Below are positions 1 to 7,990 of a stretch of 64,000 nt of DNA, in pieces. How positions within the stretch are numbered: position 1 is the first letter of the stretch; each line of letters starts with the position of its first letter. A program made the position numbers and the translations under genes. Source of the stretch: Runella slithyformis DSM 19594 (GTDB lineage: Bacteria; Bacteroidota; Bacteroidia; Cytophagales; Spirosomataceae); NCBI RefSeq assembly GCF_000218895.1, contig NC_015703.1:5655001-5719000 (forward strand). Reading direction: 5' to 3'. The notes beneath the pieces are model-generated. The model was not told the DNA's origin. It made no database searches and worked only from the letters and a program-made list of their open reading frames with translations.

Positions 1-471
1 GTTTAGGTCTATGTACCAAAATACCGTAGAACCCTCCCAACGGTTCGACGTTCCAATTTGATAGTGTGCTGTTACCTGTTCCACGTCGGACGCATCAAAG
101 ACTGTTTGCAGGTACTTTACGAAGTTGTTTTGGTGGTATGCCTTCAAACTTGCCTGCATTACTTCGTTAGGAATAAATACAGGCTTTGGCGGTGGTGGTG
201 TCGGTTGCCTTACAATTGGTTTCGGTTTCCAGTCCGTCGGACGTTCCCCGCGTTCCTGCTGCCAAATCATTTTAGCATAGCCATCCTGATACGGGTTTAA
301 CTCGTAGCCGCAATTATTCCGACGTTCGCATTTGCCGTACTCTGTTGGCAGTAGTTCGCCTGTGACAGTATCAATGTACGGGGTAAATGTACGTTTATGG
401 TCACAACTCGGACACGTTACACGGTCTGAGGGGCTTTTGTATCTTTTGAATTGATAGCGATATTCTGACAT
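1..471 (-). CDS. DUF6371-like protein of a mobile element (3' end cut by the window)
   Basis: I translated this by hand from the minus strand: ATG at 471-469, then an open frame of 157 codons that runs off position 1. The protein starts MSEYRYQFKRYK and has two cysteine pairs, TCPSCDH near residues 19-24 and KCERRNNCGYEL near residues 48-58. This looks like a CHC2-type zinc-binding head of a primase-like protein, followed by a proline-rich stretch (PTPPPPKP). The pattern fits the DUF6371 proteins often found next to primase-helicases in Bacteroidota mobile elements. A toprim-like C-terminal half would be expected but lies outside the window. It follows the primase-helicase gene on the same strand after 168 bases. 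The family name comes from memory of the pattern; a partial or primase-like zinc protein is the safe reading. Confidence 0.7.
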   Translation of the reverse strand, partial: MSEYRYQFKRYKSPSDRVTCPSCDHKRTFTPYIDTVTGELLPTEYGKCERRNNCGYELNPYQDGYAKMIWQQERGERPTDWKPKPIVRQPTPPPPKPVFIPNEVMQASLKAYHQNNFVKYLQTVFDASDVEQVTAHYQIGTSNRWEGSTVFWYIDLN

Positions 472-495
472 GATGAAAAAAAAGGTTCGTTTGGG

Positions 496-619
496 GCTTC
501 ACTTTTTTCACCTTTTTCACTTTCTGCCTCAAAATTGTTCACTCGCAAACCTTTCTCTTTTGAGTAGTCGGCCAAAGTTCAGTTTTGGGAAATAGTGAAA
601 AGAGTGAAAAAGGTGAAGC
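496..619. repeat. 26-bp imperfect inverted repeat between the primase and DUF6371 genes
   Basis: The arm at 496-521 (GCTTCACTTTTTTCACC...) and the arm at 594-619 (...AAAAAGGTGAAGC) match as reverse complements at 24 of 26 positions. About 72 bases lie between them. Within each arm the unit TTTTTCAC occurs about twice, so the arms also look like short iterons. Because it sits between a primase-helicase and a primase-like gene, a replication origin or regulator site of the element is a reasonable inference, but nothing in the sequence proves it. Confidence 0.6.
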
Positions 620-639
620 ACGTAGAAGAACTTTATTTT

Positions 640-2223
640 TTACAAGATTGAATGACGTAAGACAAACGCCACGTTTCCAATGTTCTTTTTTTCTACGCTG
701 ATTCCATCGTTTTTTAGTCTTGCAATGAAGTTGGTTTTATTAACGGGCTTAAAACCATCGTCAAGACAAAACGCACGATATTCGCTGTACAACTCTTTAA
801 TCAACTTCCAATCAGTTGGTGAAGCTACAAAACCATTTTCCTCCAAAAACATCTTTACGCTGTCTGATTCCAATTTGTAGCGTTCAAGTTGCTTTGTTAC
901 GGCTTCACTATGCGTGAATTTTTTTTGTGCTAAGAGTCGCCCTAACCCTTCCAACGCCCAATTGAAAACGCCTGATAATTCACTGTCAATAATCTTTTGG
1001 GCCAACTCCTTATCCTGCTTTTCGTCGGGAATGGTAACATCAAAAGGCACAATTAAAAAGCGTCTGAAATAGGCGTTGGTTTGCTCAACGTCTTTTGGTA
1101 GCCCGTTACAATTAAAAATCAACTTGGCGTATTCATGCAAAATAAAGGGCTGACCATAGGGCAATCGTGCCTCTACGGGTTCACCCGAAACCAACTGTTT
1201 GAAAATAGCAGTTTCGAGTGTTCCGTTTATCTCACTCGCATAATTCACTAATTTATTAGCTAACTTTGCCCGGAAGTACCCGCTATCATTGGTCAGGCTT
1301 TGAAGTGAAAAACTACTTACATTTTCTCTTCCCAACAAAGCATTTACAACCTCAAAAAATACGCTCTTACCGTTTGCGCCTTGCCCGTAAAGCAGTAACG
1401 TCTTTTCAAGTTTCAGTACTTTGTGACTTACAAAAACATACCCCAAGTATTCAGCTAATATCTTTTGCCGTTCGGGGTCGGGCTGTACTTTATTGAGAAA
1501 CTCCAGCCAGCGCGGGGCGGTTGCGTCGGGGTCGTACTTGAATGGCAATTGGTAGGTTATAAAATCGGCTTGACTTGGTGGCCTCAATTGCTGACGGTCG
1601 GGGGATATTTCAAACGTACCATTTTCCAAATTTATAAGTATAGTATTCTTTGGCCGTTCGGGGGTAGTAAGATGTGCCACGGCCAAAAACTGCTTTCTAA
1701 GTTTAGCCCTGATTTCAAAATCTTTCGCATCCAAAGGGTTTGCTCCCATTTTTTCAAATGATTTGCCTAAAAATGCCTCAATGTCGTTTTCATCCAACTG
1801 CGACCAAAATGCACCGTTGTATAAATAGACAAATTCAGCATTTCGACACAATCCCCAATTGTTGATTATGGCGGCTTCTAAAACCTCATCAACGGCTATT
1901 ACAATTTTATGACGCTCTTTTACTTTGTACCCCTCAACGATTTTCAATAACTGTTCGAGTCTTGCGGCTTTTTCGGGGGTAAAATTGGGGTTTGGCTTCA
2001 TCCCTCCACCGGGGCTTGCTGCGACGGATTCAGTTTGCAAACGTTTCAATTCCTCTAAGTTTTTAACCGCATCGGGAAACGCTTTTGCCACAAAGTCAAT
2101 TCTATTAATTTGGCTCAATAGCTTTGGCAAAATATCGTTGTGCGATATGGCTTCAAAGAGTTGTGATTCTAATGCCTCCACGTGTCGGTGGAGGTCATTA
2201 GGATTAAATGTATTTTGTATCAT
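640..2223 (-). CDS. P4-family primase-helicase (D5-type, DUF5906)
   Basis: The protein has 527 residues. A superfamily 3 helicase core shows a clear Walker A motif, GQGANGKS, at residues 280-287, after a D5-N-like region around residues 180-270 that contains the usual LAEYLGYVF stretch. The C-terminal part (KYKLESDSVKMFLEENG...) matches the winged-helix tail of phage and plasmid P4-type primases. Such proteins unwind and prime DNA during replication of phages, plasmids and integrative elements. The N-terminal 100 residues are not recognised. The start ATG overlaps the TGA of the upstream small gene by four bases (ATGA at 2220-2223), so translation is probably coupled. It belongs to the element that also carries the integrase at 4534-5676. 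Confidence 0.9.
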   Translation of the reverse strand: MIQNTFNPNDLHRHVEALESQLFEAISHNDILPKLLSQINRIDFVAKAFPDAVKNLEELKRLQTESVAASPGGGMKPNPNFTPEKAARLEQLLKIVEGYKVKERHKIVIAVDEVLEAAIINNWGLCRNAEFVYLYNGAFWSQLDENDIEAFLGKSFEKMGANPLDAKDFEIRAKLRKQFLAVAHLTTPERPKNTILINLENGTFEISPDRQQLRPPSQADFITYQLPFKYDPDATAPRWLEFLNKVQPDPERQKILAEYLGYVFVSHKVLKLEKTLLLYGQGANGKSVFFEVVNALLGRENVSSFSLQSLTNDSGYFRAKLANKLVNYASEINGTLETAIFKQLVSGEPVEARLPYGQPFILHEYAKLIFNCNGLPKDVEQTNAYFRRFLIVPFDVTIPDEKQDKELAQKIIDSELSGVFNWALEGLGRLLAQKKFTHSEAVTKQLERYKLESDSVKMFLEENGFVASPTDWKLIKELYSEYRAFCLDDGFKPVNKTNFIARLKNDGISVEKKNIGNVAFVLRHSIL

Positions 2224-2492
2224 AGCTGCGTAGGGAATGGAATTTGAAGTTGAACGGGGGGGGGGAATTTTTTAGGGTCAGTTGTCAAGAAACCCGCTTC
2301 ATGGTGGGTGATAGGACAAAGTCCTTTTTTGATTACAGCTATTTTCCCCGCTTTACGAAGCTTGCTGACGTACCGGCAAATATTTGCCCGTTCGATTTTC
2401 AAAACCCTTGCCGCTTGCAGCATCGTTAATGGCTCTGCTTCAAACACCTTAAAAGTTTGATTGAATTGGTCAATACGCTTTTTAGTTGTCAT
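2220..2492 (-). CDS. Small winged-helix-like protein of the element
   Basis: Ninety residues from MTTKKRIDQF; a longer frame exists upstream (to 2534), but this start gives a short 11-base overlap with the preceding gene. Residues 20-65 (MLQAARVLKIERANICRYVSKLRKAG) read as a helix-turn-helix with a following wing, a form common in small regulators next to the primase in Bacteroidota elements. The tail is proline-rich. The coding strand has a run of ten C's (positions 2256-2265 as G10 on the plus strand) near the 3' end, which would be prone to slippage. The stop overlaps the primase start. Function beyond DNA binding is not known. Confidence 0.7.
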   Translation of the reverse strand: MTTKKRIDQFNQTFKVFEAEPLTMLQAARVLKIERANICRYVSKLRKAGKIAVIKKGLCPITHHEAGFLTTDPKKFPPPVQLQIPFPTQL

Positions 2493-2682
2493 ACAAAGCC
2501 CCTCCCCTAGCTGCGATATTAAGAAGTAAGGCAAGCATTTCAGGACTAAGTCCGAAGCGCTGCGCCAATAGCAAAATCGTTGAATAATTCAACTTTTCTA
2601 AGGATGGAACAGCTTTTAAAAACGCCAAAAGATTCTTACCTTTGGCATAGCTTCGTTGGGGGTGGATTGGATTAGCGGCCAT
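2482..2682 (-). CDS. Small hypothetical protein of the element
   Basis: A 66-residue basic protein (MAANPIHPQRSYAKGKN...) with a predicted helical core, SLEKLNYSTILLLAQRFGLSPEMLALLLNIAARG. It overlaps both neighbours by 11 bases in the same strand, which supports real translation as part of one transcript running from 3025 to 640. No family is recognised. The pairing with a DNA-binding protein on each side suggests a regulatory or adaptor role, but this is only context. Confidence 0.55.
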   Translation of the reverse strand: MAANPIHPQRSYAKGKNLLAFLKAVPSLEKLNYSTILLLAQRFGLSPEMLALLLNIAARGGALYDN

Positions 2683-3025
2683 TTCTACCCCCCTTTCTTT
2701 TTAGGTAGTCATTAGCTTCGGCGGCGGTTTCGGCATACGTCTTTTTACGGCCTTCTTTTAACCAAAGGTCAATTTCAGACTTTAGAAAGTAGAGTTTTTT
2801 ACCCCGCTTGTGTACGGGTATTAAAGAACTATGCACCCAACCGTAAACGGTGGGCTTTGTAGCCTTTTCAGGTAAGTAAGCGCACAACTCCGAAAGGTCA
2901 AACCATCTATCAGGTTCTACGGGTTGCGATTTTTGAAGTAATAGCACTTTTAGTGCTTCTACCTCTTTGGTAAGTTGCCATACTGCATTTGGCAGTTGGT
3001 CAAAAGTGAATTGTGTTTGTTCCAT
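2672..3025 (-). CDS. Excisionase-like helix-turn-helix protein
   Basis: The protein has 117 residues. The N-terminal third (QLTKEVEALKVLLLQKS) is a likely coiled coil. Residues 43-92 (WFDLSELCAYLPEKATKPTVYGWVHSSLIPVHKRGKKLYFLKSEIDLWL) follow the MerR-like excisionase/AlpA pattern: a helix-turn-helix, then a basic wing (HKRGKK), then a strand that leads into a helix. Such proteins control excision or early genes of integrative elements. The start codon lies inside a 19-bp palindrome (3024-3067), so autoregulation is likely. It heads the run of overlapping genes that ends with the primase-helicase. Confidence 0.8.
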   Translation of the reverse strand: MEQTQFTFDQLPNAVWQLTKEVEALKVLLLQKSQPVEPDRWFDLSELCAYLPEKATKPTVYGWVHSSLIPVHKRGKKLYFLKSEIDLWLKEGRKKTYAETAAEANDYLKRKGGRNGR

Positions 3026-3067
3026 GGTTTTGTGCTATCAAATTGTTTTTTGATAGCACAAAACTAT
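3024..3067. promoter_or_regulatory. 19-bp near-perfect palindrome over the start of the excisionase-like gene
   Basis: The arms 3024-3042 and 3049-3067 (core TTTTGTGCTATCAAA) pair at 18 of 19 positions around a six-base loop. The start codon of the HTH gene (3023-3025, minus strand) touches the first arm. As DNA it could be an operator; as RNA it would be a stem ending at the start codon. No T-run follows on the minus strand, so it does not look like a terminator of the upstream gene. Confidence 0.6.
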
Positions 3068-3153
3068 GGTGGTATTTTAAGCCAATTTAAAACGTAGTAT
3101 TGTAAGTATTAACAAAGTATCAAAAGTATTGAAATAGTACAAACAAAGTTTTT

Positions 3154-4518
3154 TTACTTATTAAAGTTATTAAAAATAGCATCGTATTTGAACCCTTGGA
3201 AATAATCAGTAAGTAACTTTACATACTTGTCTTTCACATTTCTTGTTGATTCATGTTCACGTTGACATGCTAAATAATAGGAATAAAATATTGCTCTAAT
3301 TGTTCCAATCTCTCCATCTCTAAAATTCATTTTTATTTTTGGTTCTGGTATCGTTTTTTCTACAAAGGCGTTTACCAAAAATTGATTTAGCTGCTCTTCT
3401 GTCAAGTGAGGTTCACCGTTTTTACTTCTTAAAGTTGTAAGCTTCACAAAATACGGCCTTATATCCTCATAGTCCATGCTGTTGAAATTATTTTTTAAAA
3501 TGGCTTTTAATTTAGGCTTTGCAGCTTCTTCAACCTGTTTTGAAGTTTGCTTAATTGGCTTAATTTTCTCCTTATCAACTTCGGCGTCCAGTATCGCTAT
3601 ACCTTCATTTATCTTTTTTTCTCGTTCATCTTCACGTAAGCAAAACCATTTTTCGGGGGTATTTCCTTCGTAAGATTCAAAGGCATCCCCTATTTTAATA
3701 AAAATAACATCATACCATAAATTATTATTCTTATAGGGAAACCCTCCAACATATTTCAAAAGCCATCCATACAAAACATGTCTAACCTCTTCGTTAATTG
3801 GTAGCGTTTTAAGGCTGTCTGTAAAAGAACGTGTACTATTCTGACTTTGCAATAATTTCATTAATTGCTCCCAATACAAATTCATAAAAGCCAATGGCTC
3901 AATAAAGCCCGCTCTTTCTCCTGACTGAAAGTACTTTTTGATTGGAAAGATAAAATGTTCTTGTTGCCTTATATTATCTAAATTATGGTAAAAATCCCAA
4001 TCATTATTTGCCGCAAAGCCCTCAAAGTCTTTCCCTGTATATTGATAGCTTTCAGGCAATGGTTCTAATGAAATTAACTTATTATTGAGGTTCTTAGGTA
4101 GGCCTATATTTCGACAATATTCTTTTTCAGGGGTATCCCCTTCATATCTTAGAAAAGCCTCTAAAATCAAAAACAAGGCTGGTTGTCTCTGTTCTACATC
4201 AATGGTTGAAACAGTTAATGGATACCCGCCGAAAAACTTCAAAATAAAACAGTAGAGGACGTGCTTCTGTTCGGCTGTTAACAGAAGTGATTCAAAATGC
4301 TTTAAAGTACTGTGGGGTTTATGAGCATTTTTAATAAAATACTGTAATTGCTTCCAAAACAATTCCATAAATACCAATGGCTCTAAAAAACCTTTTCTTG
4401 CACCTGTTTCAAAGTATTGTTCAGTTTCCAGCACGAAACTTTGATTTCTTATATTTTGGGTATCATAATAATAATCCCAATCGTTGTTTGAAGAAATACT
4501 TTTAAGTTCTTTTTCCAT
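3154..4518 (-). CDS. Unknown protein with a tandemly duplicated domain (element cargo)
   Basis: The protein has 454 residues and no recognised family. A unit of about 125 residues occurs twice, at about 10-135 and 170-293. Both copies share NNDWDxY near the start, NIRxQ, a YFxxGxRxGFxEPLxFMxLxWxQL block, HVLY, GGxP, and YEGxTPEKxxC at the end. The rest (about 300-454) is helical and charged, with a KEKIKPIKQTSKQVEEAAKPK linker and a tail ending YFQGFKYDAIFNNFNK. There is no signal peptide or membrane segment, so it is probably cytoplasmic. It lies 15 bases downstream of the integrase gene on the same strand. It is more AT-rich than the chromosome to the right. It may be cargo, or a regulator of the element. 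Confidence 0.8.
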   Translation of the reverse strand: MEKELKSISSNNDWDYYYDTQNIRNQSFVLETEQYFETGARKGFLEPLVFMELFWKQLQYFIKNAHKPHSTLKHFESLLLTAEQKHVLYCFILKFFGGYPLTVSTIDVEQRQPALFLILEAFLRYEGDTPEKEYCRNIGLPKNLNNKLISLEPLPESYQYTGKDFEGFAANNDWDFYHNLDNIRQQEHFIFPIKKYFQSGERAGFIEPLAFMNLYWEQLMKLLQSQNSTRSFTDSLKTLPINEEVRHVLYGWLLKYVGGFPYKNNNLWYDVIFIKIGDAFESYEGNTPEKWFCLREDEREKKINEGIAILDAEVDKEKIKPIKQTSKQVEEAAKPKLKAILKNNFNSMDYEDIRPYFVKLTTLRSKNGEPHLTEEQLNQFLVNAFVEKTIPEPKIKMNFRDGEIGTIRAIFYSYYLACQREHESTRNVKDKYVKLLTDYFQGFKYDAIFNNFNK

Positions 4519-4533
4519 TTATGCTTTAATGTT

Positions 4534-5676
4534 TTACAAGTCCAGTTTTATTTTGTCGGCTGCGCTCCGTTTGGTTTGGTCTATAATCTTAGCGTAAATC
4601 TGCGTTGTTTTCAATTCACGGTGTCCAAGTAGTTTTGATACGGTGTAAATGTCTGTACCGCTACTAAGCTGTAAAACGGCATAGGTATGCCGGAAACAAT
4701 GGAAGGTAATCTCTTTGGTTATACCTGCGTTTAAAATCCAGTCTTTCAGGTGTCCGTTTTCATAAGCCGAATATTTCAACCCTGCAAATACTTTTTGGTC
4801 GGCTTCTCCCCTTTCGCCCATCAACCCGTATGCCTGTTCAGAGATAGGCAATACTTCTGTACCTTTCGTTTTTTGTTGGGAAAACTGAATAAAGTACCCT
4901 TGCCCCTCAATGGCTTCTATCCTACTCCAAGTAAGGTTTTGAATATCGGAAAAACGCAAACCCGTCAAAGCGGAAAACAAAGCAACTTTTTTCATTAGCG
5001 GGCTTCTGCACTCGGTTTGTGCCAACCGGTTGAGTTCTTCCAGCGTCAAAAAATTACGGTGAGTCTCCAGCGGCTTTATTGACGCTACCTTTGCATTTAG
5101 GTCATAAGGCAGGAATCCATCATTGAACCCTTGCTTTAAAGCCGCTTTGAACTTATTAAAATATGATAAGGCTGTATTTTGGGATAGTGTTTCTTTGTCA
5201 CTTCGGTTACTTTTTGCAGTCAGCAAATAATCTTTGAAGTCATTGCAAAGGCGTTGGTCGAGTTCGGCAAATTTCAGCGAACCTTTGGTAAAATCTACCA
5301 AATAATGATAAGCAGATACCCAATTGTCATGGTTTGACCCGTAACGTTTGTTAGTAAGCTTTTTAAAATACACGACAAAATCCTGTTGCCCCTTTTCCTT
5401 TAGTTTGAGTTGTTCTTTCTCATAATCCGTATAGATTTCGGGCTTGTTCAATTGGTTTTCCCGCTTCTGCTTTATCTGTTCCGCTAAAAGCGTTGTTTGT
5501 TTATTATGCTCCTTCTCTATCAGGCTCTTTGGTTTCTCATAGACATAAATACCCAAAAATTCGCGTCGGGTTGGCTCACTGCTTTCAGGGTGGGGTATCG
5601 GTGGGTAAAAATCCAAATAGAGGCTCTTACGCCCCTTAGAAATAGGTTTTTGCCGTAGTGTTACTTTCGTTGTCAT
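4534..5676 (-). CDS. Tyrosine recombinase / integrase of the element
   Basis: The protein has 380 residues and the layout of Bacteroidota integrases: an arm-type DNA-binding region (1-70), a SAM-like core-binding domain (about 95-200) and a C-terminal catalytic domain. The catalytic residues are visible: R241 in TGLRFSD, K near 271, H326 and R329 in HCFRH, H352 in LLGHRE, and the nucleophile Y361 in QIYAKI. It joins and releases the element at an attachment site. It lies about 1 kb from the mnmE 3' end, the usual distance for an integrase next to its attachment site. All key residues are present, so it should be active. Confidence 0.95.
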   Translation of the reverse strand: MTTKVTLRQKPISKGRKSLYLDFYPPIPHPESSEPTRREFLGIYVYEKPKSLIEKEHNKQTTLLAEQIKQKRENQLNKPEIYTDYEKEQLKLKEKGQQDFVVYFKKLTNKRYGSNHDNWVSAYHYLVDFTKGSLKFAELDQRLCNDFKDYLLTAKSNRSDKETLSQNTALSYFNKFKAALKQGFNDGFLPYDLNAKVASIKPLETHRNFLTLEELNRLAQTECRSPLMKKVALFSALTGLRFSDIQNLTWSRIEAIEGQGYFIQFSQQKTKGTEVLPISEQAYGLMGERGEADQKVFAGLKYSAYENGHLKDWILNAGITKEITFHCFRHTYAVLQLSSGTDIYTVSKLLGHRELKTTQIYAKIIDQTKRSAADKIKLDL

Positions 5677-5696
5677 GGGTCTTTTACGCTTTGGGG

Positions 5697-6428
5697 TTAT
5701 ACTCCTATTTCAAACAATTCGTCAAAGTGTCGCTTTGATATTTTCACATACTTACCTACCCGTTGCTTTGGTATGTTGTTGTCGTACACCCTACCATAGA
5801 TTTGGTCACGGCTTATGCTGTATTTGTGCTGTATTTCTTCTACGGTGTACCAGTCTATAATACTGCTTACATCGCTGCGGGTCTGTTTAAAGTAGCGGTC
5901 AATGTGAGGCTTTGAAACCAGTAGCTTACCGTTATGTACCGTCTTAGGTATATCATTCTCTTTTATAATGCTGTTCAATCGCCCATACTTGACAAAATAC
6001 TTTTCTTCAATCTCTTTAGCCGTGTAAAATTCGCTAACGGGTTGAGGCTCTTTTTTGGGGGTTCTGACAAACGGCCGGTCAAATAGTCGGTCAATGTCCG
6101 AACGTCTTACGATTGTCTTTTTCTCTTTGAGATTTACCGCGTGAAGCTTACCGGAATTAATGAGTTCATAAACTGTTTGCCGGGAACAACCTATCAGCTT
6201 TGAAACCTGTTGAACGCTTAAAAACTCCCTTACTTTCAGAACTTCCATAGGTTGAGTTCTGATACGTTTGGTTTCCTGCTTGCTTGCATCAACCTTTATG
6301 CCCCTTGCTTTTGCTTTATACGCACGTTGGGAACACTTATGACTGCAATACTGCGTTACCGTAGTTCGGGCTGTAAACTCGTTTCCGCAATATTGGCAGA
6401 TTCTTTGTACCTCAATAGTTGAACTCAT
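5697..6428 (-). CDS. Zinc-finger and triple helix-turn-helix DNA-binding protein
   Basis: From MSSTIEVQRI the protein has 243 residues; an in-frame ATG 51 bases upstream (6479) is possible, but the zinc finger begins right after the chosen start. Cysteines 11, 14, 28 and 32 form a CxxC-x13-CxxxC zinc-binding unit. Three excisionase-type helix-turn-helix units follow: EFLSVQQVSKLIGCSRQTVY near 68, YTAKEIEEKYFVKYGRLNS near 131, and YTVEEIQHKYSISRDQIYG near 190, each ending in a basic wing and a (D/H)xxF helix. It probably binds attachment-site DNA or acts as a directionality factor. It ends 21 bases before the integrase gene and shares its strand. Confidence 0.85.
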   Translation of the reverse strand: MSSTIEVQRICQYCGNEFTARTTVTQYCSHKCSQRAYKAKARGIKVDASKQETKRIRTQPMEVLKVREFLSVQQVSKLIGCSRQTVYELINSGKLHAVNLKEKKTIVRRSDIDRLFDRPFVRTPKKEPQPVSEFYTAKEIEEKYFVKYGRLNSIIKENDIPKTVHNGKLLVSKPHIDRYFKQTRSDVSSIIDWYTVEEIQHKYSISRDQIYGRVYDNNIPKQRVGKYVKISKRHFDELFEIGV

Positions 6429-6520
6429 TTTGTACAATAGTGTATTAAAGTGTTTAAAAGTGTCCGGTAATTTCTCCAATTATTCATCATCCGGGATACA
6501 AAATCAGAATTTAGAGGGAT

Positions 6521-6651
6521 GAGGTACAAATGAGGTACAAATATAATCGTAAAAAACCAATAACAAAACAAAACAACAATGAGGTAAACACATAATAAAA
6601 GCCCTATAATCAGGGCTTTATATTACTTTTCTACACGTTTACTATTTGTAC
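6521..6651. repeat. GTACAAAT motif copies between the element's HTH gene and mnmE
   Basis: An exact 11-bp tandem repeat, GAGGTACAAAT, occupies 6521-6531 and 6532-6542. An inverted copy of its core, ATTTGTAC, lies at 6644-6651, and a related TTGTACAA palindrome at 6430-6437 overlaps the HTH gene leader. The 234-bp gap between that gene and mnmE has no coding sequence. Integrase arm sites or excisionase sites at the element end would look like this, but no core crossover site can be fixed because the other element end is outside the window. Confidence 0.45.
6598..6619 (-). terminator. Probable intrinsic terminator of mnmE
   Basis: AAAGCCCT (6598-6605) and AGGGCTTT (6612-6619) form a perfect 8-bp stem with a six-base loop. 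Read on the minus strand it is followed by a T-rich stretch (TTTTATTATG). It lies 44 bases after the mnmE stop. Confidence 0.5.
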
Positions 6652-6662
6652 TTTTTGCAGGG

Positions 6663-7988
6663 TCACTTTCCGATACAAAACTTACTGAAAATATTGGCCA
6701 GCAGATCATCATTGACGATGGTACCCGTAATCTCTCCAAGATGATGTAATGCCACGCGAATATCCTGCGCCAGAAAATCGCCGGTAATACCCATGTCAAG
6801 TCCGTTCAGTGCATCGTGCAGGGCCTGTTGGGTTTTAACCAGGTGTTCATAATGCCGAAGGTTAGTGATAACGGTATCCGTTTTCTTTTCGTTAAAAACA
6901 CGTTGGGTAATGGCTTTTTTGAGTTCTTCCAACCCTTCTTTTTTCTGCGCAGAAATACGAATAAGGTGAGCATTCGAAAAGGTTGTCTCTCCGAGATCGG
7001 TTTTGTTTTGCACCCAGATCGTTTTGGCCTCATCGGCCAAAGGAGCAATGTCGGTGAGGGTTTGTTCGCTGTCAAACAACGCCAACACAATATCCGCCTT
7101 TTCGATGGTTTGCTTTGAGCGCAGGATACCAATGGACTCTACCACATCTTCGGTTTCGCGGATGCCGGCGGTATCAATGATCCGAAATTTGATGCCGTCA
7201 AGGTAGAGCACATCCTCAATGACGTCGCGGGTGGTACCGGCGATGGCGGTCACGATGGCTTTTTCTTCGTTCAATAACGCATTGAGCAGGGTCGACTTGC
7301 CCACATTGGGCGCGCCGATGATGGCGACGGGCACCCCTTCTTTTAACGCATTGCCAAAATCAAAGGAGTCAATCAACGGCGCAATGGCAGTTTGCAGGCG
7401 GCTGATCAGCCGCTTGAGGTCATCGCGGTCGGCAAATTCCACATCTTCTTCGCCAAAGTCCAGCTCCAGCTCCACCATCGACGCAAAATGGATCAGCTCT
7501 TCCCGCAGCGAAGCCAGTTTCTTGGAAAAACCGCCCCGCAATTGATTCAGAGCAGTGCGGTGACTTGCCGCCGAATCGGCCGCAATGAGGTCGGCAACGG
7601 CTTCAGCCTGCACCAGATCAAATTGACCATTGAGAAAGGCCCGTTGGGTAAACTCTCCCGGGCGCGCCAAACGAGCGCCCGCCCGAACCAGCAATTTCAG
7701 GATTTGGCGAATGATATAATCGGAGCCGTGACAGGAAATTTCGACGGTATCTTCTTTCGTAAAAGATTTAGGCGATTTGAAGACCGCCGCAAGGACTTCA
7801 TCTACAATGGCATCACCGTCGCGGATGGTGCCGAAATGCAGGGTGTGGCTTTCTACGTTCCGCAGGTCTTTGCCTTTAAAAATTCGGTTGACCACGTCAA
7901 ACGTGCCCTGCCCCGACACGCGTATTACTCCAATGGCACCCACGCCCGAAGCCGTAGCCAGAGCGCAGATAGGTTCCTGCTGCAGCAT
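6663..7988 (-). CDS. mnmE: tRNA modification GTPase MnmE (TrmE)
   Basis: The protein has 441 residues, near the family's usual 450. The N-terminal folate-binding-like domain begins ICALATASGVGAIGVIRVSG. The inserted G domain has G1 GAPNVGKS at 225-232, the GTTRD loop at 251-255, DTAG at 272-275 and NKTD near 328. The C-terminus is the invariant FCIGK, whose cysteine acts in catalysis. With MnmG it installs the 5-carboxymethylaminomethyl group on U34 of certain tRNAs. It starts two bases after the stop of a DUF4177 gene on the same strand. Its 3' end borders the integrative element, and the last codons are intact. mnmE is a known integration target of Salmonella genomic island 1 and relatives. 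Confidence 0.97.
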   Translation of the reverse strand: MLQQEPICALATASGVGAIGVIRVSGQGTFDVVNRIFKGKDLRNVESHTLHFGTIRDGDAIVDEVLAAVFKSPKSFTKEDTVEISCHGSDYIIRQILKLLVRAGARLARPGEFTQRAFLNGQFDLVQAEAVADLIAADSAASHRTALNQLRGGFSKKLASLREELIHFASMVELELDFGEEDVEFADRDDLKRLISRLQTAIAPLIDSFDFGNALKEGVPVAIIGAPNVGKSTLLNALLNEEKAIVTAIAGTTRDVIEDVLYLDGIKFRIIDTAGIRETEDVVESIGILRSKQTIEKADIVLALFDSEQTLTDIAPLADEAKTIWVQNKTDLGETTFSNAHLIRISAQKKEGLEELKKAITQRVFNEKKTDTVITNLRHYEHLVKTQQALHDALNGLDMGITGDFLAQDIRVALHHLGEITGTIVNDDLLANIFSKFCIGK

Positions 7989-7990
7989 GA

